Shown piece after piece: positions 33,570 through 42,003 of a stretch of 64,000 bases of DNA (positions within the stretch are counted from its first letter, which is position 1; each line of letters starts with the position of its first letter). The position numbers and the translations under genes are program-made. The DNA lies in contig NZ_JAWKWO010000006.1 in the NCBI RefSeq assembly GCF_041397485.1, positions 186,001-250,000 on the forward strand. The letters are read 5' to 3'. Origin of the DNA: Zhengella sp020637775. GTDB lineage: Bacteria; Pseudomonadota; Alphaproteobacteria; Rhizobiales; Rhizobiaceae. Under the pieces are notes generated by a model, which was not told the origin of the DNA, did not search any database, and worked only from the letters and a program-made list of their open reading frames with translations.

Positions 33570-34688
33570 ATGCTGCATGTGGAAAAACCCGCTCGAAGTG
33601 CCCTGGACGGCACCGACAGCCTGCAACTGACAGACATCACCGCCGATGCCGCCCGGCTTCCGGGCTTCGATGGCCATGAGCAGGTCTGGCTCGGCCGTGA
33701 CCGGGCGCGCGGGCTGACCGCCATTGTCGCCATACACGACACGACGCTCGGGCCCGCGCTGGGAGGAACGCGGATCTGGGCGCATGACACGCTGGATGCC
33801 GCCATCACGGATGCGCTGCGCCTGTCGCGCGGAATGACCTGCAAATCGGCCATTGCCGGTGTGCCTTTCGGCGGCGGCAAGGCCGTCATCAGGGCCGATG
33901 CGCGCACACAGAAGACGCCCGAACTGCTTGAAGCCTATGCCGACATGCTCGCGGCCCTTCAGGACCGCTTCTTCACCGGCGAGGATGTCGGCCTGACCGT
34001 AGCCGATGCCGATTTCCTGCGCCAGCACACGCCGAATGTCGCCGGCACCACGATTGGCGGCTCCGGCAATCCTTCGCCCGTAACGGCGCTCGGCGTCTTC
34101 CTCGGGCTGAAGGCGGCGGTGCGCCATCGCTACGGCTCCGATGTCACCGGCGAACTGACCATTGCCGTTCAGGGCCTTGGATCCGTAGGCTGGGCACTGT
34201 GCGAAATGTTGCATGAAACCGGCGCGCACCTGACCGTCACCGACATCGATCAAGCCCGCTGCCGGCAGGCTGGCGATCGGTTTGGCGCAAGAATTGTCGC
34301 ACCCGATGCCATCCTGCAGGCCGATGCCGATATCTTCGCACCCTGTGCGCTGGGCGGTGTGCTGACGCCCGGCACGATCGCCGATCTCAAGGCCGGCATC
34401 GTGGCCGGATCAGCCAACAACCAGCTGGCTGACGAGGCGGACGCCGAACGGCTTCAGGCGCGCGGCGTGCTTTACGCACCCGATTACGTCATCAATGCGG
34501 GAGGGCTGATCAACGTCGCGGCAGAACTGGCACCGGGCGGCTATGACAGGGAAGATGCGCTGGCGCGGGTCGACCATATCGACGACATCCTGACGACCAT
34601 CTTCCGCCGCGGCGACGAGACGGGAGAACCGACAAACCGGATCGCCGAGGCGATTGCGGCTGAACGGCTGGCAGGCGCGAAGGTCTGA
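33570..34688 (+). CDS. Glu/Leu/Phe/Val dehydrogenase (leucine dehydrogenase-like)
   Basis: A 372-residue NAD-dependent amino-acid dehydrogenase. The substrate lysines lie in GMTCKSAIAGVPFGGGKAVI (Lys92 and catalytic Lys104), TGEDVGLTVADADFL holds the catalytic Asp region, and the NAD site is GLGSVGWAL at 202-210. PCALGGVLTPGTIADLKAGIVAGSANNQ is typical of leucine/phenylalanine/valine dehydrogenases rather than glutamate dehydrogenase (length about 370 rather than 450). It deaminates branched-chain amino acids oxidatively. Single gene with a strong hairpin after it. Confidence 0.92.
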   Translation: MLHVEKPARSALDGTDSLQLTDITADAARLPGFDGHEQVWLGRDRARGLTAIVAIHDTTLGPALGGTRIWAHDTLDAAITDALRLSRGMTCKSAIAGVPFGGGKAVIRADARTQKTPELLEAYADMLAALQDRFFTGEDVGLTVADADFLRQHTPNVAGTTIGGSGNPSPVTALGVFLGLKAAVRHRYGSDVTGELTIAVQGLGSVGWALCEMLHETGAHLTVTDIDQARCRQAGDRFGARIVAPDAILQADADIFAPCALGGVLTPGTIADLKAGIVAGSANNQLADEADAERLQARGVLYAPDYVINAGGLINVAAELAPGGYDREDALARVDHIDDILTTIFRRGDETGEPTNRIAEAIAAERLAGAKV

Positions 34689-34692
34689 AAGG

Positions 34693-34724
34693 ACGGGTGC
34701 CGGCCATGTCTGGCCGGTGCCCGT
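34693..34724 (+). terminator. Terminator hairpin after the leucine dehydrogenase-like gene
   Basis: A 14-pair stem (ACGGGTGCCGGCCA / TGGCCGGTGCCCGT with two G-T pairs), four-base loop, starting 4 bases after the stop codon. The following T run is weak (TTCGTCT). Confidence 0.6.
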
Positions 34725-34846
34725 TCGTCTGGCTGGCGATCCCGCGAACGGCACCTTGCCGTGTTCAACGGAATTACTGCAATGCGCAACCGGAGTGCAT
34801 GTCCGCGATGGCGGCCGCGGTGCCGGACTTGCTTGCGGAAACGCCG

Positions 34847-35485
34847 CTAGTGCATTTCGACGCCCTTGTAGGCTTCATCGCCCCAGAGCCTGCGCACCGA
34901 TGCTGTGCGGCGGCTTCCCTCGCGGTAACGCTTGTAGGCATCCGCACGCTTCACATAACCGAAGCGGGACAGCGTCCTCTCATTGCTCCTGTAGTAATTC
35001 TGGTGGTAGTCCTCCGCCCGCCAGAACCTGGCCGGCCCTTCGACCGGCGTCACAATCTTCCGGCCAAGCGCCTTTTCGGCTTCTGCGACCGCCGCGCGCG
35101 CAGCCTTCGCCTGCGCCTCGTCGAGGGCATAGATGGCCGTGGTATAGGAATGCCCCCGGTCGTAGAACTGGCCACCGGCATCCGTCACGTCGATCGTGCG
35201 AAGGAATATCGCCACGAGGTCCTTGTAGGAAATGACATCCTCGTCAAACTCGATTCGCACAACCTCGCGATGACCGCCCCTTTCATGATTTTCATAGGTG
35301 GGGTTCTCCGTTTCACCGCCTGCATAGCCCGAAACGGTCCCGGTAACCCCGGGCACCTTGTCCATGTCCGCTTCCACGCACCAGAAACAGCCTCCGGCAA
35401 AAAGCGCGGTCCCGGCGCGGGCAGTGCCCGTCAGGGCAAGGAGTGCGAGACCGGCGGCCAGCGCCATGCTCTTGTATCGGAACAT
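34847..35485 (-). CDS. msrA: Exported peptide-methionine (S)-S-oxide reductase
   Basis: A 212-residue MsrA with an N-terminal signal peptide (MALAAGLALLALTGTARAG). Catalytic motif GGCFWCVEADMDKVPGV has the nucleophile Cys33 and Cys36; GYAGGETENPTYE, GHREVVRIEFDEDVISY and the YRSAI-like AIYALDEAQ stretch complete the family pattern. It repairs oxidised methionine in periplasmic proteins, using thioredoxin-type electrons. Standing alone; the next gene (OsmC) is divergent. Confidence 0.95.
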   Translation of the reverse strand: MFRYKSMALAAGLALLALTGTARAGTALFAGGCFWCVEADMDKVPGVTGTVSGYAGGETENPTYENHERGGHREVVRIEFDEDVISYKDLVAIFLRTIDVTDAGGQFYDRGHSYTTAIYALDEAQAKAARAAVAEAEKALGRKIVTPVEGPARFWRAEDYHQNYYRSNERTLSRFGYVKRADAYKRYREGSRRTASVRRLWGDEAYKGVEMH

Positions 35486-35672
35486 CTGATGAACCTCCGT
35501 TTTTTGCGGAAACTGGATCAGGCGGCACCGGCTTTCAAGTCACGCCTCAACACATCACCGTGAACCTCCATCCCGCCTGCGGGCTGAAACAAAACACGTG
35601 CCACTGCCGTTGAAGCTGAGGGCTGCCCATGGCCCGCAATCACGAAAAGTGATCTTCAAAGGGAGAATTGGC

Positions 35673-36107
35673 ATGAAACGGCACGCTACAGCCACCTGGA
35701 AGGGTGCCCTGGCAGACGGAACGGGGGCCATCGACACGCAGTCGGGTGCGCTCTCGGCAACCGCATACTCCTTCCGCAGCCGGTTCGAGGATGAGGAAGG
35801 CCGCGCCGGAACAAATCCGGAGGAATTGCTCGCCGCTGCGCACGCTGGCTGCTTCGCCATGCAACTGTCCCATCTGTTGGCTGAGAACGGAACGCCGGCC
35901 GAACGGCTTCAGGCGACCGCCACGGTCGCGGTCGAAAGGGACGACGGCGGCTTTTCCCTGCGATCGAGCATGCTGGACCTGAGCGCTCGCGTTCCCGGTA
36001 TCGATGAATCGGCTTTCAACGAACTTGCCGCCAAGGCAAAGGACGGCTGCCCGGTATCCCGGGCGCTGGGCGCGATTTCGATCAGCCTGAACGCGAAACT
36101 CGAATAG
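35673..36107 (+). CDS. OsmC family peroxiredoxin-like protein
   Basis: A 144-residue OsmC protein. The two active cysteines are Cys60 in LLAAAHAGCFAMQLSHLLA and Cys126 in KAKDGCPVSRALG, the arrangement of OsmC organic-hydroperoxide reductases; NPEELLAAAHA is the family signature. The start at 35673 follows AAAGGGAGAATTGGC; upstream in-frame codons lack a ribosome site. Lies between msrA (divergent) and an AhpD-like gene (convergent, 2 bases from its stop). Confidence 0.93.
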   Translation: MKRHATATWKGALADGTGAIDTQSGALSATAYSFRSRFEDEEGRAGTNPEELLAAAHAGCFAMQLSHLLAENGTPAERLQATATVAVERDDGGFSLRSSMLDLSARVPGIDESAFNELAAKAKDGCPVSRALGAISISLNAKLE

Positions 36108-36109
36108 CC

Positions 36110-36454
36110 TCAATCGCCAAGCGAATCGAAGACGGACAACGCCTCCGCGCCGTAAATCATCGACGGGCCACCGCCCATGTAGACCGCAACCGCAATCGTC
36201 TCGACGATTTCCTCCCGCGTGGCACCATGTTTTTTTGCCGCCTTCGCATGAAAGGCAAGGCAGCCGTCGCAGCGTGCCGTGATGCCGATTCCCAGCGCAA
36301 TCAGTTCCTTGGTCTTGGAATCCAGTGCGCCGGGCATGATGGCGGCCTTGGCCAGATCACCGAATCCCCTGGCCGCCTCGGGCATTTCCTTGCGAAGGGC
36401 AGCCATGCGGCTGTTGGTCTGGTCGATGAAAGCGCTCCAGTCGGTCGTGGCCAT
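36110..36454 (-). CDS. AhpD-like carboxymuconolactone decarboxylase family protein
   Basis: A 114-residue all-helical CMD-family protein. The redox motif C-x-x-C with downstream His is intact (Cys62, Cys65, His69 in ARCDGCLAFHAKAAKKHGATREEIVE). This is the AhpD-type active site that transfers electrons to peroxiredoxins, and proteins with it are usually thiol-disulfide reductases, not decarboxylases. Convergent with OsmC, with only 2 bases between the stop codons; a functional link to OsmC is plausible. Confidence 0.9.
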   Translation of the reverse strand: MATTDWSAFIDQTNSRMAALRKEMPEAARGFGDLAKAAIMPGALDSKTKELIALGIGITARCDGCLAFHAKAAKKHGATREEIVETIAVAVYMGGGPSMIYGAEALSVFDSLGD

Positions 36455-36552
36455 CCGGCAATATCCTTGTTCATGAATTGCGACATGCAGCGCGTACCTG
36501 CCACGCGCGGCGGGACAGATCCTTGACGGGAATCAACTGGGATCAGGCAGGC

Positions 36553-37194
36553 TCAGGCACCGACCGCGTCAAGACGCGCCTTGAGGGCGGCAAGCTCTTC
36601 TTCGAGAAGCCGCACCCGCTCCTCCAGTTCCGCAACCGCCGGGGATGCCGGGGCACGCGACGAAGTCTTCACCACGATATCGCCGATATCCACATCGCCG
36701 GCCAGCAGATGCGCGAAGCGGTCTTCCCGCTGGCCCGGTGCCCGGCCGATCTCCTTGACCAGCGGCGGACGTTGCCCGATCAGCATGTCCAGTTCCTCGC
36801 GCACGGCTTCGGCCGAGCCGAAATTCACCATCCGTTCGGTACGGGTCAGCAATTCGTTGAGCGTTTGCGGCCCGCGCAGAAGAAGCAGGGCCATCACGGC
36901 CGATTGCGCGGCGGTCAGCCGGAAGGTCTTGCCGGCAAGGTGCTCGAAACGCTCGGTGCGGGATCCGAAAACCCGCCGCGCAAGCCCTTTCTCTTCCAGC
37001 GATTTCAGCGTCCGGTTGATATCCACCGGCTCCAGCGCCATCACCGGATCGCGTGAACTCTTCTGGTTGGCGGCTGATTGCAGGGAATTCAGCGTCAGCG
37101 GATAGACATCCGGCGTCAGCAACTGCTTTTCCATCAGACAGCCGAGAACGCGGACTTCGAACGGATTGAGGTGGGGAAGTTCAGAATCGCTCAT
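36553..37194 (-). CDS. DUF480 / YceH family protein
   Basis: A 213-residue protein of the YceH (DUF480) family with two winged-helix domains. The diagnostic first domain is LNPFEVRVLGCLMEKQLLTPDVYPLTLNSL, and the second contains LRGPQTLNELLTRTERM. A C-terminal coiled helix (ELEERVRLLEEELAALKARLD) follows. No function is established. Monocistronic, upstream of nothing in its direction until the AhpD-like gene. Confidence 0.9.
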   Translation of the reverse strand: MSDSELPHLNPFEVRVLGCLMEKQLLTPDVYPLTLNSLQSAANQKSSRDPVMALEPVDINRTLKSLEEKGLARRVFGSRTERFEHLAGKTFRLTAAQSAVMALLLLRGPQTLNELLTRTERMVNFGSAEAVREELDMLIGQRPPLVKEIGRAPGQREDRFAHLLAGDVDIGDIVVKTSSRAPASPAVAELEERVRLLEEELAALKARLDAVGA

Positions 37195-37322
37195 GCGCCC
37201 AATCTAGCCGGACTGCACCGCGCGCGCCAGTGAGGTGAACGCTGGAAGTTCCATGCCCGCCGCGGCGCTGCCCCGCCATGCAAGGAAAGGCAGACCGACA
37301 TTGCGGCACGACGGAAGGGAAG

Positions 37323-37344
37323 GCGCCGGGGTCAGACCCGGCGC
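37323..37344 (-). terminator. Terminator-like hairpin at the end of sdhB
   Basis: An 8-pair GC stem (GCGCCGGG / CCCGGCGC) with a six-base loop that holds the sdhB stop codon, followed by a pyrimidine-rich run (CTTCCCTTCC) on the minus strand. Confidence 0.5.
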
Positions 37345-38111
37345 TCCACCATCATCTTCTTGATTTCGGCAATCGCCTTGGCCGGGTTGAGGCCCTTGGG
37401 GCAGGCCTGGGCGCAATTCATGATCGTATGGCAGCGATAAAGCCGGAACGGATCCTCCAGATCGTCGAGTCGCTCGCCCGTCGCCTCGTCGCGGCTGTCG
37501 ATGAGCCAGCGATAGGCCTGCAACAGGGCCGCCGGACCGAGGTAGCGGTCGCCGTTCCACCAGTAGCTCGGGCAGGAGGTGGAGCAGCAGGCGCACAGGA
37601 TGCACTCGTAGAGGCCGTCCAGCTTCTGCCGGTCCTCGTGGCTCTGCAGCCACTCGGTTTCCGGTGCCGGCGTGGTCGTCTGAAGCCACGGCTCGATCGA
37701 CCGGTGCTGTGCATAGAACTGGGTCAGATCGGGAACCAGGTCCTTGACCACCGGCATGTGCGGTAGCGGGTAGATCTTCACCGCACCGTCGATCTCGTCC
37801 ATCCCCTTGGTACAGGCCAGCGTGTTCGTGCCGTCGATATTCATCGCGCAGGAACCGCAAATGCCCTCGCGGCAGGAACGGCGGAAGGTCAGCGTCGGAT
37901 CGATCTTGTTCTTGATGTAGATGATCGCGTCGAGCACCATCGGACCGCAATCGTCCATGTCGACATAATAGGTATCGACACGCGGATTGGCATCGTCATC
38001 CGGGCTCCAGCGGTAAACGCGGAATTCGCGCAGGTTCTTCGCCCCCGCCGGTTTCGGCCAGGTCTTTCCCTCGGTCATCTGCGAATTCTTGGGAAGTGCG
38101 AGTTCAACCAT
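37332..38111 (-). CDS. sdhB: Succinate dehydrogenase iron-sulfur subunit
   Basis: A 259-residue SdhB. All three clusters are encoded: [2Fe-2S] in CREGICGSCAMNIDGTNTLAC, [4Fe-4S] in CILCACCSTSCP and [3Fe-4S] in CHTIMNCAQACPKGLNPAKAI. It carries electrons from the FAD of SdhA to ubiquinone at the SdhCD anchor in the inner membrane. Last gene of sdhCDAB, 11 bases after the sdhA stop. Confidence 0.97.
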   Translation of the reverse strand: MVELALPKNSQMTEGKTWPKPAGAKNLREFRVYRWSPDDDANPRVDTYYVDMDDCGPMVLDAIIYIKNKIDPTLTFRRSCREGICGSCAMNIDGTNTLACTKGMDEIDGAVKIYPLPHMPVVKDLVPDLTQFYAQHRSIEPWLQTTTPAPETEWLQSHEDRQKLDGLYECILCACCSTSCPSYWWNGDRYLGPAALLQAYRWLIDSRDEATGERLDDLEDPFRLYRCHTIMNCAQACPKGLNPAKAIAEIKKMMVERRV

Positions 38112-38122
38112 GTATCGGCTCC

Positions 38123-39952
38123 TCAGTACACCCGCGCCTTGGGCGCGATCTTGGCGAGATCGATACCATCGGCGATGAGATCGACGTGAACCGGCCGGTA
38201 GGCCAGATCCACCTTGCCCTTTTCGTCCACTGTCGAAAGGGTATGCACCCGCCAGTTGGCATCGTCACGCTCGGAGAAGTCCTCGCGGGCATGGGCACCG
38301 CGGCTTTCCTTGCGTGCCTCGGCCGAATAGACCGTGGTAATGGCGTTCGCCATCAGGTTTTCCAGTTCCAGCGTCTCCACCAGGTCCGAATTCCAGATCA
38401 GCGAGCGGTCGGTGACCTTCACATCCGGCATCTCGTCCCAGATGGCGGAAATGCGCTTGCAGCCCTGCTCCAGCGTTTCCTGGGTGCGGAACACGGCGGC
38501 CTCTTCCTGCATTGCCCGCTGCATCTTCTCGCGCAGATCGGCCGTGGGCGTGGAGCCGTTGGCATGGCGCAGACGGTCGAAACGGGAAAGGATTTTCTCG
38601 CTTTGCGCCTCGTCGATGGCGGGAATGGCGCTGTCGCGGTCGATCACCTCGCCGGCGCGAATGGCCGCGGCCCGGCCGAAGACCACCAGGTCGATCAGCG
38701 AATTGGAGCCCAGCCGGTTTGCCCCGTGAACCGAGGCGCAGCCCGCCTCGCCGACGGCCATCAGGCCCGGCACGACGGCATCGGGCGCATCCTTGGTCGG
38801 GTTCAGCACCTCGCCCCAGTAGTTCGTGGGAATGCCGCCCATGTTGTAATGCACGGTCGGCAGGACCGGGATCGGCTCCTTCGTCACGTCCACGCCGGCA
38901 AAGATCTTGGCCGATTCGGAAATGCCCGGCAGCCGCTCGGCCAGCACGGCGGGATCGAGATGATCGAGGTGCAGGAAGATGTGGTCCTTGTTCTTGCCGA
39001 CACCCCGGCCTTCGCGGATTTCCATCGTCATGCAGCGCGAGACAACGTCGCGTGAGGCAAGATCCTTGGCCGACGGTGCGTAGCGCTCCATGAAGCGCTC
39101 GCCCTCGGAATTGACGAGATACCCGCCCTCGCCGCGTGCGCCCTCGGTGATCAGGCATCCCGCGCCGTAAATGCCGGTGGGATGGAACTGCACGAATTCC
39201 ATGTCCTGCAGCGGCAGTCCGGCCCGCGCCACCATGCCGCCGCCGTCGCCGGTGCAGGTATGGGCGGATGTCGCGGAGAAATAGGCACGGCCATAGCCGC
39301 CCGTGGCCAGTACGACCATCTTGGCGGCGAAACGGTGGATCGTGCCGTCATCGAGGTTCCACGCGATCACGCCGGTGCAGCGTCCATCGTCGCTCATCAG
39401 CAGGTCGAGCGCGAAATACTCGATGTAGAACTCGGCATTGTTGCGCAGCGACTGGCCATAGAGCGTGTGCAGGATGGCATGGCCGGTGCGGTCGGCGGCC
39501 GCGCAAGTGCGCTGTACGGGCGGCCCGTCGCCGAAATTCTGCATGTGGCCGCCAAACGGGCGCTGGTAGATCTTGCCGTCCTCGGTACGGCTGAACGGAA
39601 CACCGTAATGCTCCAGCTCATAGACCGCTTTCGGCGCTTCCATGGCCAGGTATTGCATGGCGTCGACATCGCCCAGCCAGTCGGAACCCTTGACGGTGTC
39701 GTAGAGATGCCACTGCCAGCAGTCCGGCGTCATGTTGGTCAGCGACGCGGCAATGCCGCCCTGCGCCGCGACCGTGTGCGAACGCGTCGGAAAGACCTTG
39801 GAAATGCAGGCGGTCTTGAGCCCCTGCTCGGCCATGCCGAGCGTGGCGCGCAGACCGGCGCCGCCCGCGCCGACCACGACCACGTCGAAACGGTGGTCGA
39901 CGATCTCGTAGGCGCGCCCGTTGATGGAAAAGCTCTTGTCTGTATTGGCCAT
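38123..39952 (-). CDS. sdhA: Succinate dehydrogenase flavoprotein subunit
   Basis: A 609-residue SdhA. FAD binding: VVVVGAGGAGLRATLGMAEQG; the His that bonds FAD covalently is in FPTRSHTVAAQGGIAASL; active-site segments GARGEGGYLVNSEGERFMERYAP and the HYNMGGIPTNYWGEV stretch are present. It oxidises succinate to fumarate. I use MANTDKSF (39952) since the ten earlier in-frame codons lack conservation and overlap the spacer after sdhD. Confidence 0.97.
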   Translation of the reverse strand: MANTDKSFSINGRAYEIVDHRFDVVVVGAGGAGLRATLGMAEQGLKTACISKVFPTRSHTVAAQGGIAASLTNMTPDCWQWHLYDTVKGSDWLGDVDAMQYLAMEAPKAVYELEHYGVPFSRTEDGKIYQRPFGGHMQNFGDGPPVQRTCAAADRTGHAILHTLYGQSLRNNAEFYIEYFALDLLMSDDGRCTGVIAWNLDDGTIHRFAAKMVVLATGGYGRAYFSATSAHTCTGDGGGMVARAGLPLQDMEFVQFHPTGIYGAGCLITEGARGEGGYLVNSEGERFMERYAPSAKDLASRDVVSRCMTMEIREGRGVGKNKDHIFLHLDHLDPAVLAERLPGISESAKIFAGVDVTKEPIPVLPTVHYNMGGIPTNYWGEVLNPTKDAPDAVVPGLMAVGEAGCASVHGANRLGSNSLIDLVVFGRAAAIRAGEVIDRDSAIPAIDEAQSEKILSRFDRLRHANGSTPTADLREKMQRAMQEEAAVFRTQETLEQGCKRISAIWDEMPDVKVTDRSLIWNSDLVETLELENLMANAITTVYSAEARKESRGAHAREDFSERDDANWRVHTLSTVDEKGKVDLAYRPVHVDLIADGIDLAKIAPKARVY

Positions 39953-39965
39953 CGTGACTGCGTCC

Positions 39966-40349
39966 TTAACCGGCGAAAGCAAGCTTGAGCAGCGCGAACA
40001 CGGAAAGGAGGCCCACGCTTGCGATGAAGAATGTGTTCAGCATGACGAGCAGGAATTTCCAGCCTTCTGCATGGACATAGTCCTCGATGACGACCTGCAT
40101 GCCGAGCTTCATGTGATAGAGCGCGCTGAGCAGGGCGCCCATGGTCAGAAGCGCCACGAAGGGATTGGAAAGCGCTGCCCTCACATCCTCGTAGCCCGCC
40201 CCGTTGAGCGCGATGATCAACCCGATGAAGAAAATCAGCAAAGGTATGTTGGCAACGGCGGTGACCCGCTGGCGCCAGAAATGCTCCGTCCCGTCCTTGG
40301 CCGATCCGAGGCCCCGAACCTTGCCGAGTGGTGTGCGCATGTCGCTCAT
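39966..40349 (-). CDS. sdhD: Succinate dehydrogenase membrane anchor subunit D
   Basis: A 127-residue protein with three membrane helices, the small anchor of complex II. The haem/quinone-region pattern LSALYHMKLGMQVVIEDYVHAEGWKF is typical of alphaproteobacterial SdhD. The N-terminus MRTPLGKVRGLGSAKDGTEHFWRQRVTA precedes the first helix. It starts 12 bases after sdhC. Confidence 0.94.
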   Translation of the reverse strand: MSDMRTPLGKVRGLGSAKDGTEHFWRQRVTAVANIPLLIFFIGLIIALNGAGYEDVRAALSNPFVALLTMGALLSALYHMKLGMQVVIEDYVHAEGWKFLLVMLNTFFIASVGLLSVFALLKLAFAG

Positions 40350-40361
40350 GTCGTCTCCTCC

Positions 40362-40772
40362 TCAGCGCGCCAGGTAGCCGATGATCCAGACCAGCACGGT
40401 CAGGATCGCCGCGGCAACGGGCTGCATCTTCGCCACCCGGGTGGCGAAAGTCTTCTCGAAGCCGTAGCCCATGTCCCAGAACAGGTGCTTCACGCCGCCG
40501 AGCATGTGGTGGATCAGCGCGAAGGTGAAGCCGAACAGGATGAGACGGCCGAGAAACGACCCGTAAATCCCGTTCACCCACTCGAAATAGGCCGGCCCCG
40601 ACGCGGCGGCGATCAGCCACCAGGCCACCAGCAGCGTGCCGGCATAAAGGGCCATGCCGGTGATGCGGTGACTGATGGACATCATCATCGTCGGGATCGG
40701 CTTGTAGATTTGCAGATGCGGCGACAATGGCCGCGCGCGCTTCAAGGCGTCCTTGCTCACGTGTTCCCCCAT
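40362..40772 (-). CDS. sdhC: Succinate dehydrogenase cytochrome b556 subunit
   Basis: A 136-residue anchor subunit with three membrane helices. The family signature RPLSPHLQIYKPIPTMMMSISHRITG is intact, and the haem-ligand histidine lies in FALIHHMLGGVKHLFWD. First gene of the sdhCDAB operon, with a convincing promoter about 70 bases upstream. Confidence 0.95.
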   Translation of the reverse strand: MGEHVSKDALKRARPLSPHLQIYKPIPTMMMSISHRITGMALYAGTLLVAWWLIAAASGPAYFEWVNGIYGSFLGRLILFGFTFALIHHMLGGVKHLFWDMGYGFEKTFATRVAKMQPVAAAILTVLVWIIGYLAR

Positions 40773-40843
40773 AGGGCTGGGCCGGTCAGACGCGGCGGGC
40801 TGAGGCGCCCGTCGGCGGCCGGCAAGGTTCTCCGATCCCGGGC

Positions 40844-40872
40844 TTTCTAGTCCCGTTTTTGCACCGCGTCAA
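40844..40872 (-). promoter_or_regulatory. Sigma-70-type promoter of sdhCDAB
   Basis: Minus-strand TTGACG (40872-40867) and TAGAAA (40849-40844) with a 17-base spacer, about 72 bases before sdhC. Confidence 0.6.
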
Positions 40873-40997
40873 AGGCCGCAACCCAATCCGGCGATGATTC
40901 ATTGGTCTGATACGGATATCCGCCCGGCATGCCAAGCAGTTCAATCGGTTGAAGTTTTTCCCTGATGGAAAAGCCGGGCGCGATAGGCGTCACGCCG

Positions 40998-41324
40998 CTA
41001 GCGCCGGCAGTTCAGCGGCGACTTCCCCGTCACGAACCAGAGCGCCTCGCGCCCGTTGAACACGACGGCATAAAGACCCTCGCCGTAACGCTCCCGCGAA
41101 CCGGGCGGTGACGCCGGCAGCGTGACATCCACGCCGCGCGGTGAACTGACCTCGATCGCGTCGCCGACGCGGCGCACTGTCATCGTTCCGCCGCCTTCGC
41201 AGCGCCAGGTGGCCAGCGCCGGTTGCGCGTCGGTCGGCAAGGGCCTCAGCGCGGCTCCCTCGGACACGCAACCCGCCAGCACGGGTGCCAGGAGGACTGG
41301 AAAAAACAGGCGAATCGCTTTCAT
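40998..41324 (-). CDS. Lipoprotein, lysozyme-inhibitor (MliC)-like
   Basis: A 108-residue lipoprotein: signal peptide with lipobox LAGC at the cleavage site (VLLAPVLAGC). The mature part (ATWRCEGGGTMTVRRVGDAIEVSSPRG ... GREALWFVTGKSPLNCRR) has the two cysteines and beta pattern of the membrane-bound inhibitor of C-type lysozyme (MliC/PliC), but the match is by eye and weak. The start MKAIRLFF fits the signal peptide; 10 upstream codons are not needed. A GNAT gene lies 45 bases upstream. Confidence 0.7.
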   Translation of the reverse strand: MKAIRLFFPVLLAPVLAGCVSEGAALRPLPTDAQPALATWRCEGGGTMTVRRVGDAIEVSSPRGVDVTLPASPPGSRERYGEGLYAVVFNGREALWFVTGKSPLNCRR

Positions 41325-41369
41325 GGGCGCGTTATCGTCCATCGCCGCGGACATGAAAAGCCATTGCTG

Positions 41370-41831
41370 TCACTTGTCGTCGAAGCGGATGATATAGCTG
41401 GTCCAGTCCGCCGGCGCCGCGATGCGCTCATAGAGCTTTCTCCCGTCTTCCGGCTGGCGCGGCGCATGCAGATGCAGCTTCGACCAGCCCCGTTCCTCCG
41501 CCTGGTCGGCCAGCACGTCGACAAGCGCCTTGGCAATGCCCTTGTTGCGATGCTCGTGATGGACATAGATATGGTCGCACACGCCCATGCGCAGGCCGGA
41601 CACCGGCTCCGGAACGTCATAGAACATCAGGAAGCCGACCAGTTCCCCGTCAATGCGCGCACCCAGCACCTCGGCCGTCCGGTCCTGCAGGATCTGCTCT
41701 GCATAGAATTCGTCCGGCCGCCGCGGCGCCCCGCGTTTCAGGGCCTGTGCATAGGAGGCCAGCAGCGGCGCGAAGACGTGTGCATCCTTCAGGCGCAGGA
41801 TCTGGATGTCGATTGTGTGCTGCTCGCTCAT
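41370..41831 (-). CDS. GNAT family N-acetyltransferase
   Basis: A 153-residue GNAT protein. The acetyl-CoA loop is HHEHRNKGIAKALVDVLADQAEERG (R/Q-x-x-G-x-A), preceded by the strand CDHIYVHHEH and followed by KLHLHAPRQPEDGRKLYERIA. The substrate is unknown. It lies between the MliC-like gene and a divergent secreted-protein gene. Confidence 0.87.
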   Translation of the reverse strand: MSEQHTIDIQILRLKDAHVFAPLLASYAQALKRGAPRRPDEFYAEQILQDRTAEVLGARIDGELVGFLMFYDVPEPVSGLRMGVCDHIYVHHEHRNKGIAKALVDVLADQAEERGWSKLHLHAPRQPEDGRKLYERIAAPADWTSYIIRFDDK

Positions 41832-41934
41832 GACCGTTTCGTCGCCTCTTCTCGATGGTTCGTCCGGGGGATGCCGCAGTTAACCATGCCTGTCAATTGC
41901 GCCGGCGGCGGTGAACTTTCGCCCGTGACAAAGG

Positions 41935-41949
41935 TTAACGGAAGGTTAA
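41935..41949 (+). promoter_or_regulatory. Putative CtrA-binding site
   Basis: TTAA-CGGAAGG-TTAA matches the CtrA consensus spacing exactly, 55 bases before the secreted-protein gene at 42004. A further half site (TTAACCAT) sits at 41880-41887. Confidence 0.5.
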
Positions 41950-42003
41950 TATCCGCAAACATGGGGAGGCTGCGGCAACCCGGATGAAAGAGGAGGACGC
42001 AAC

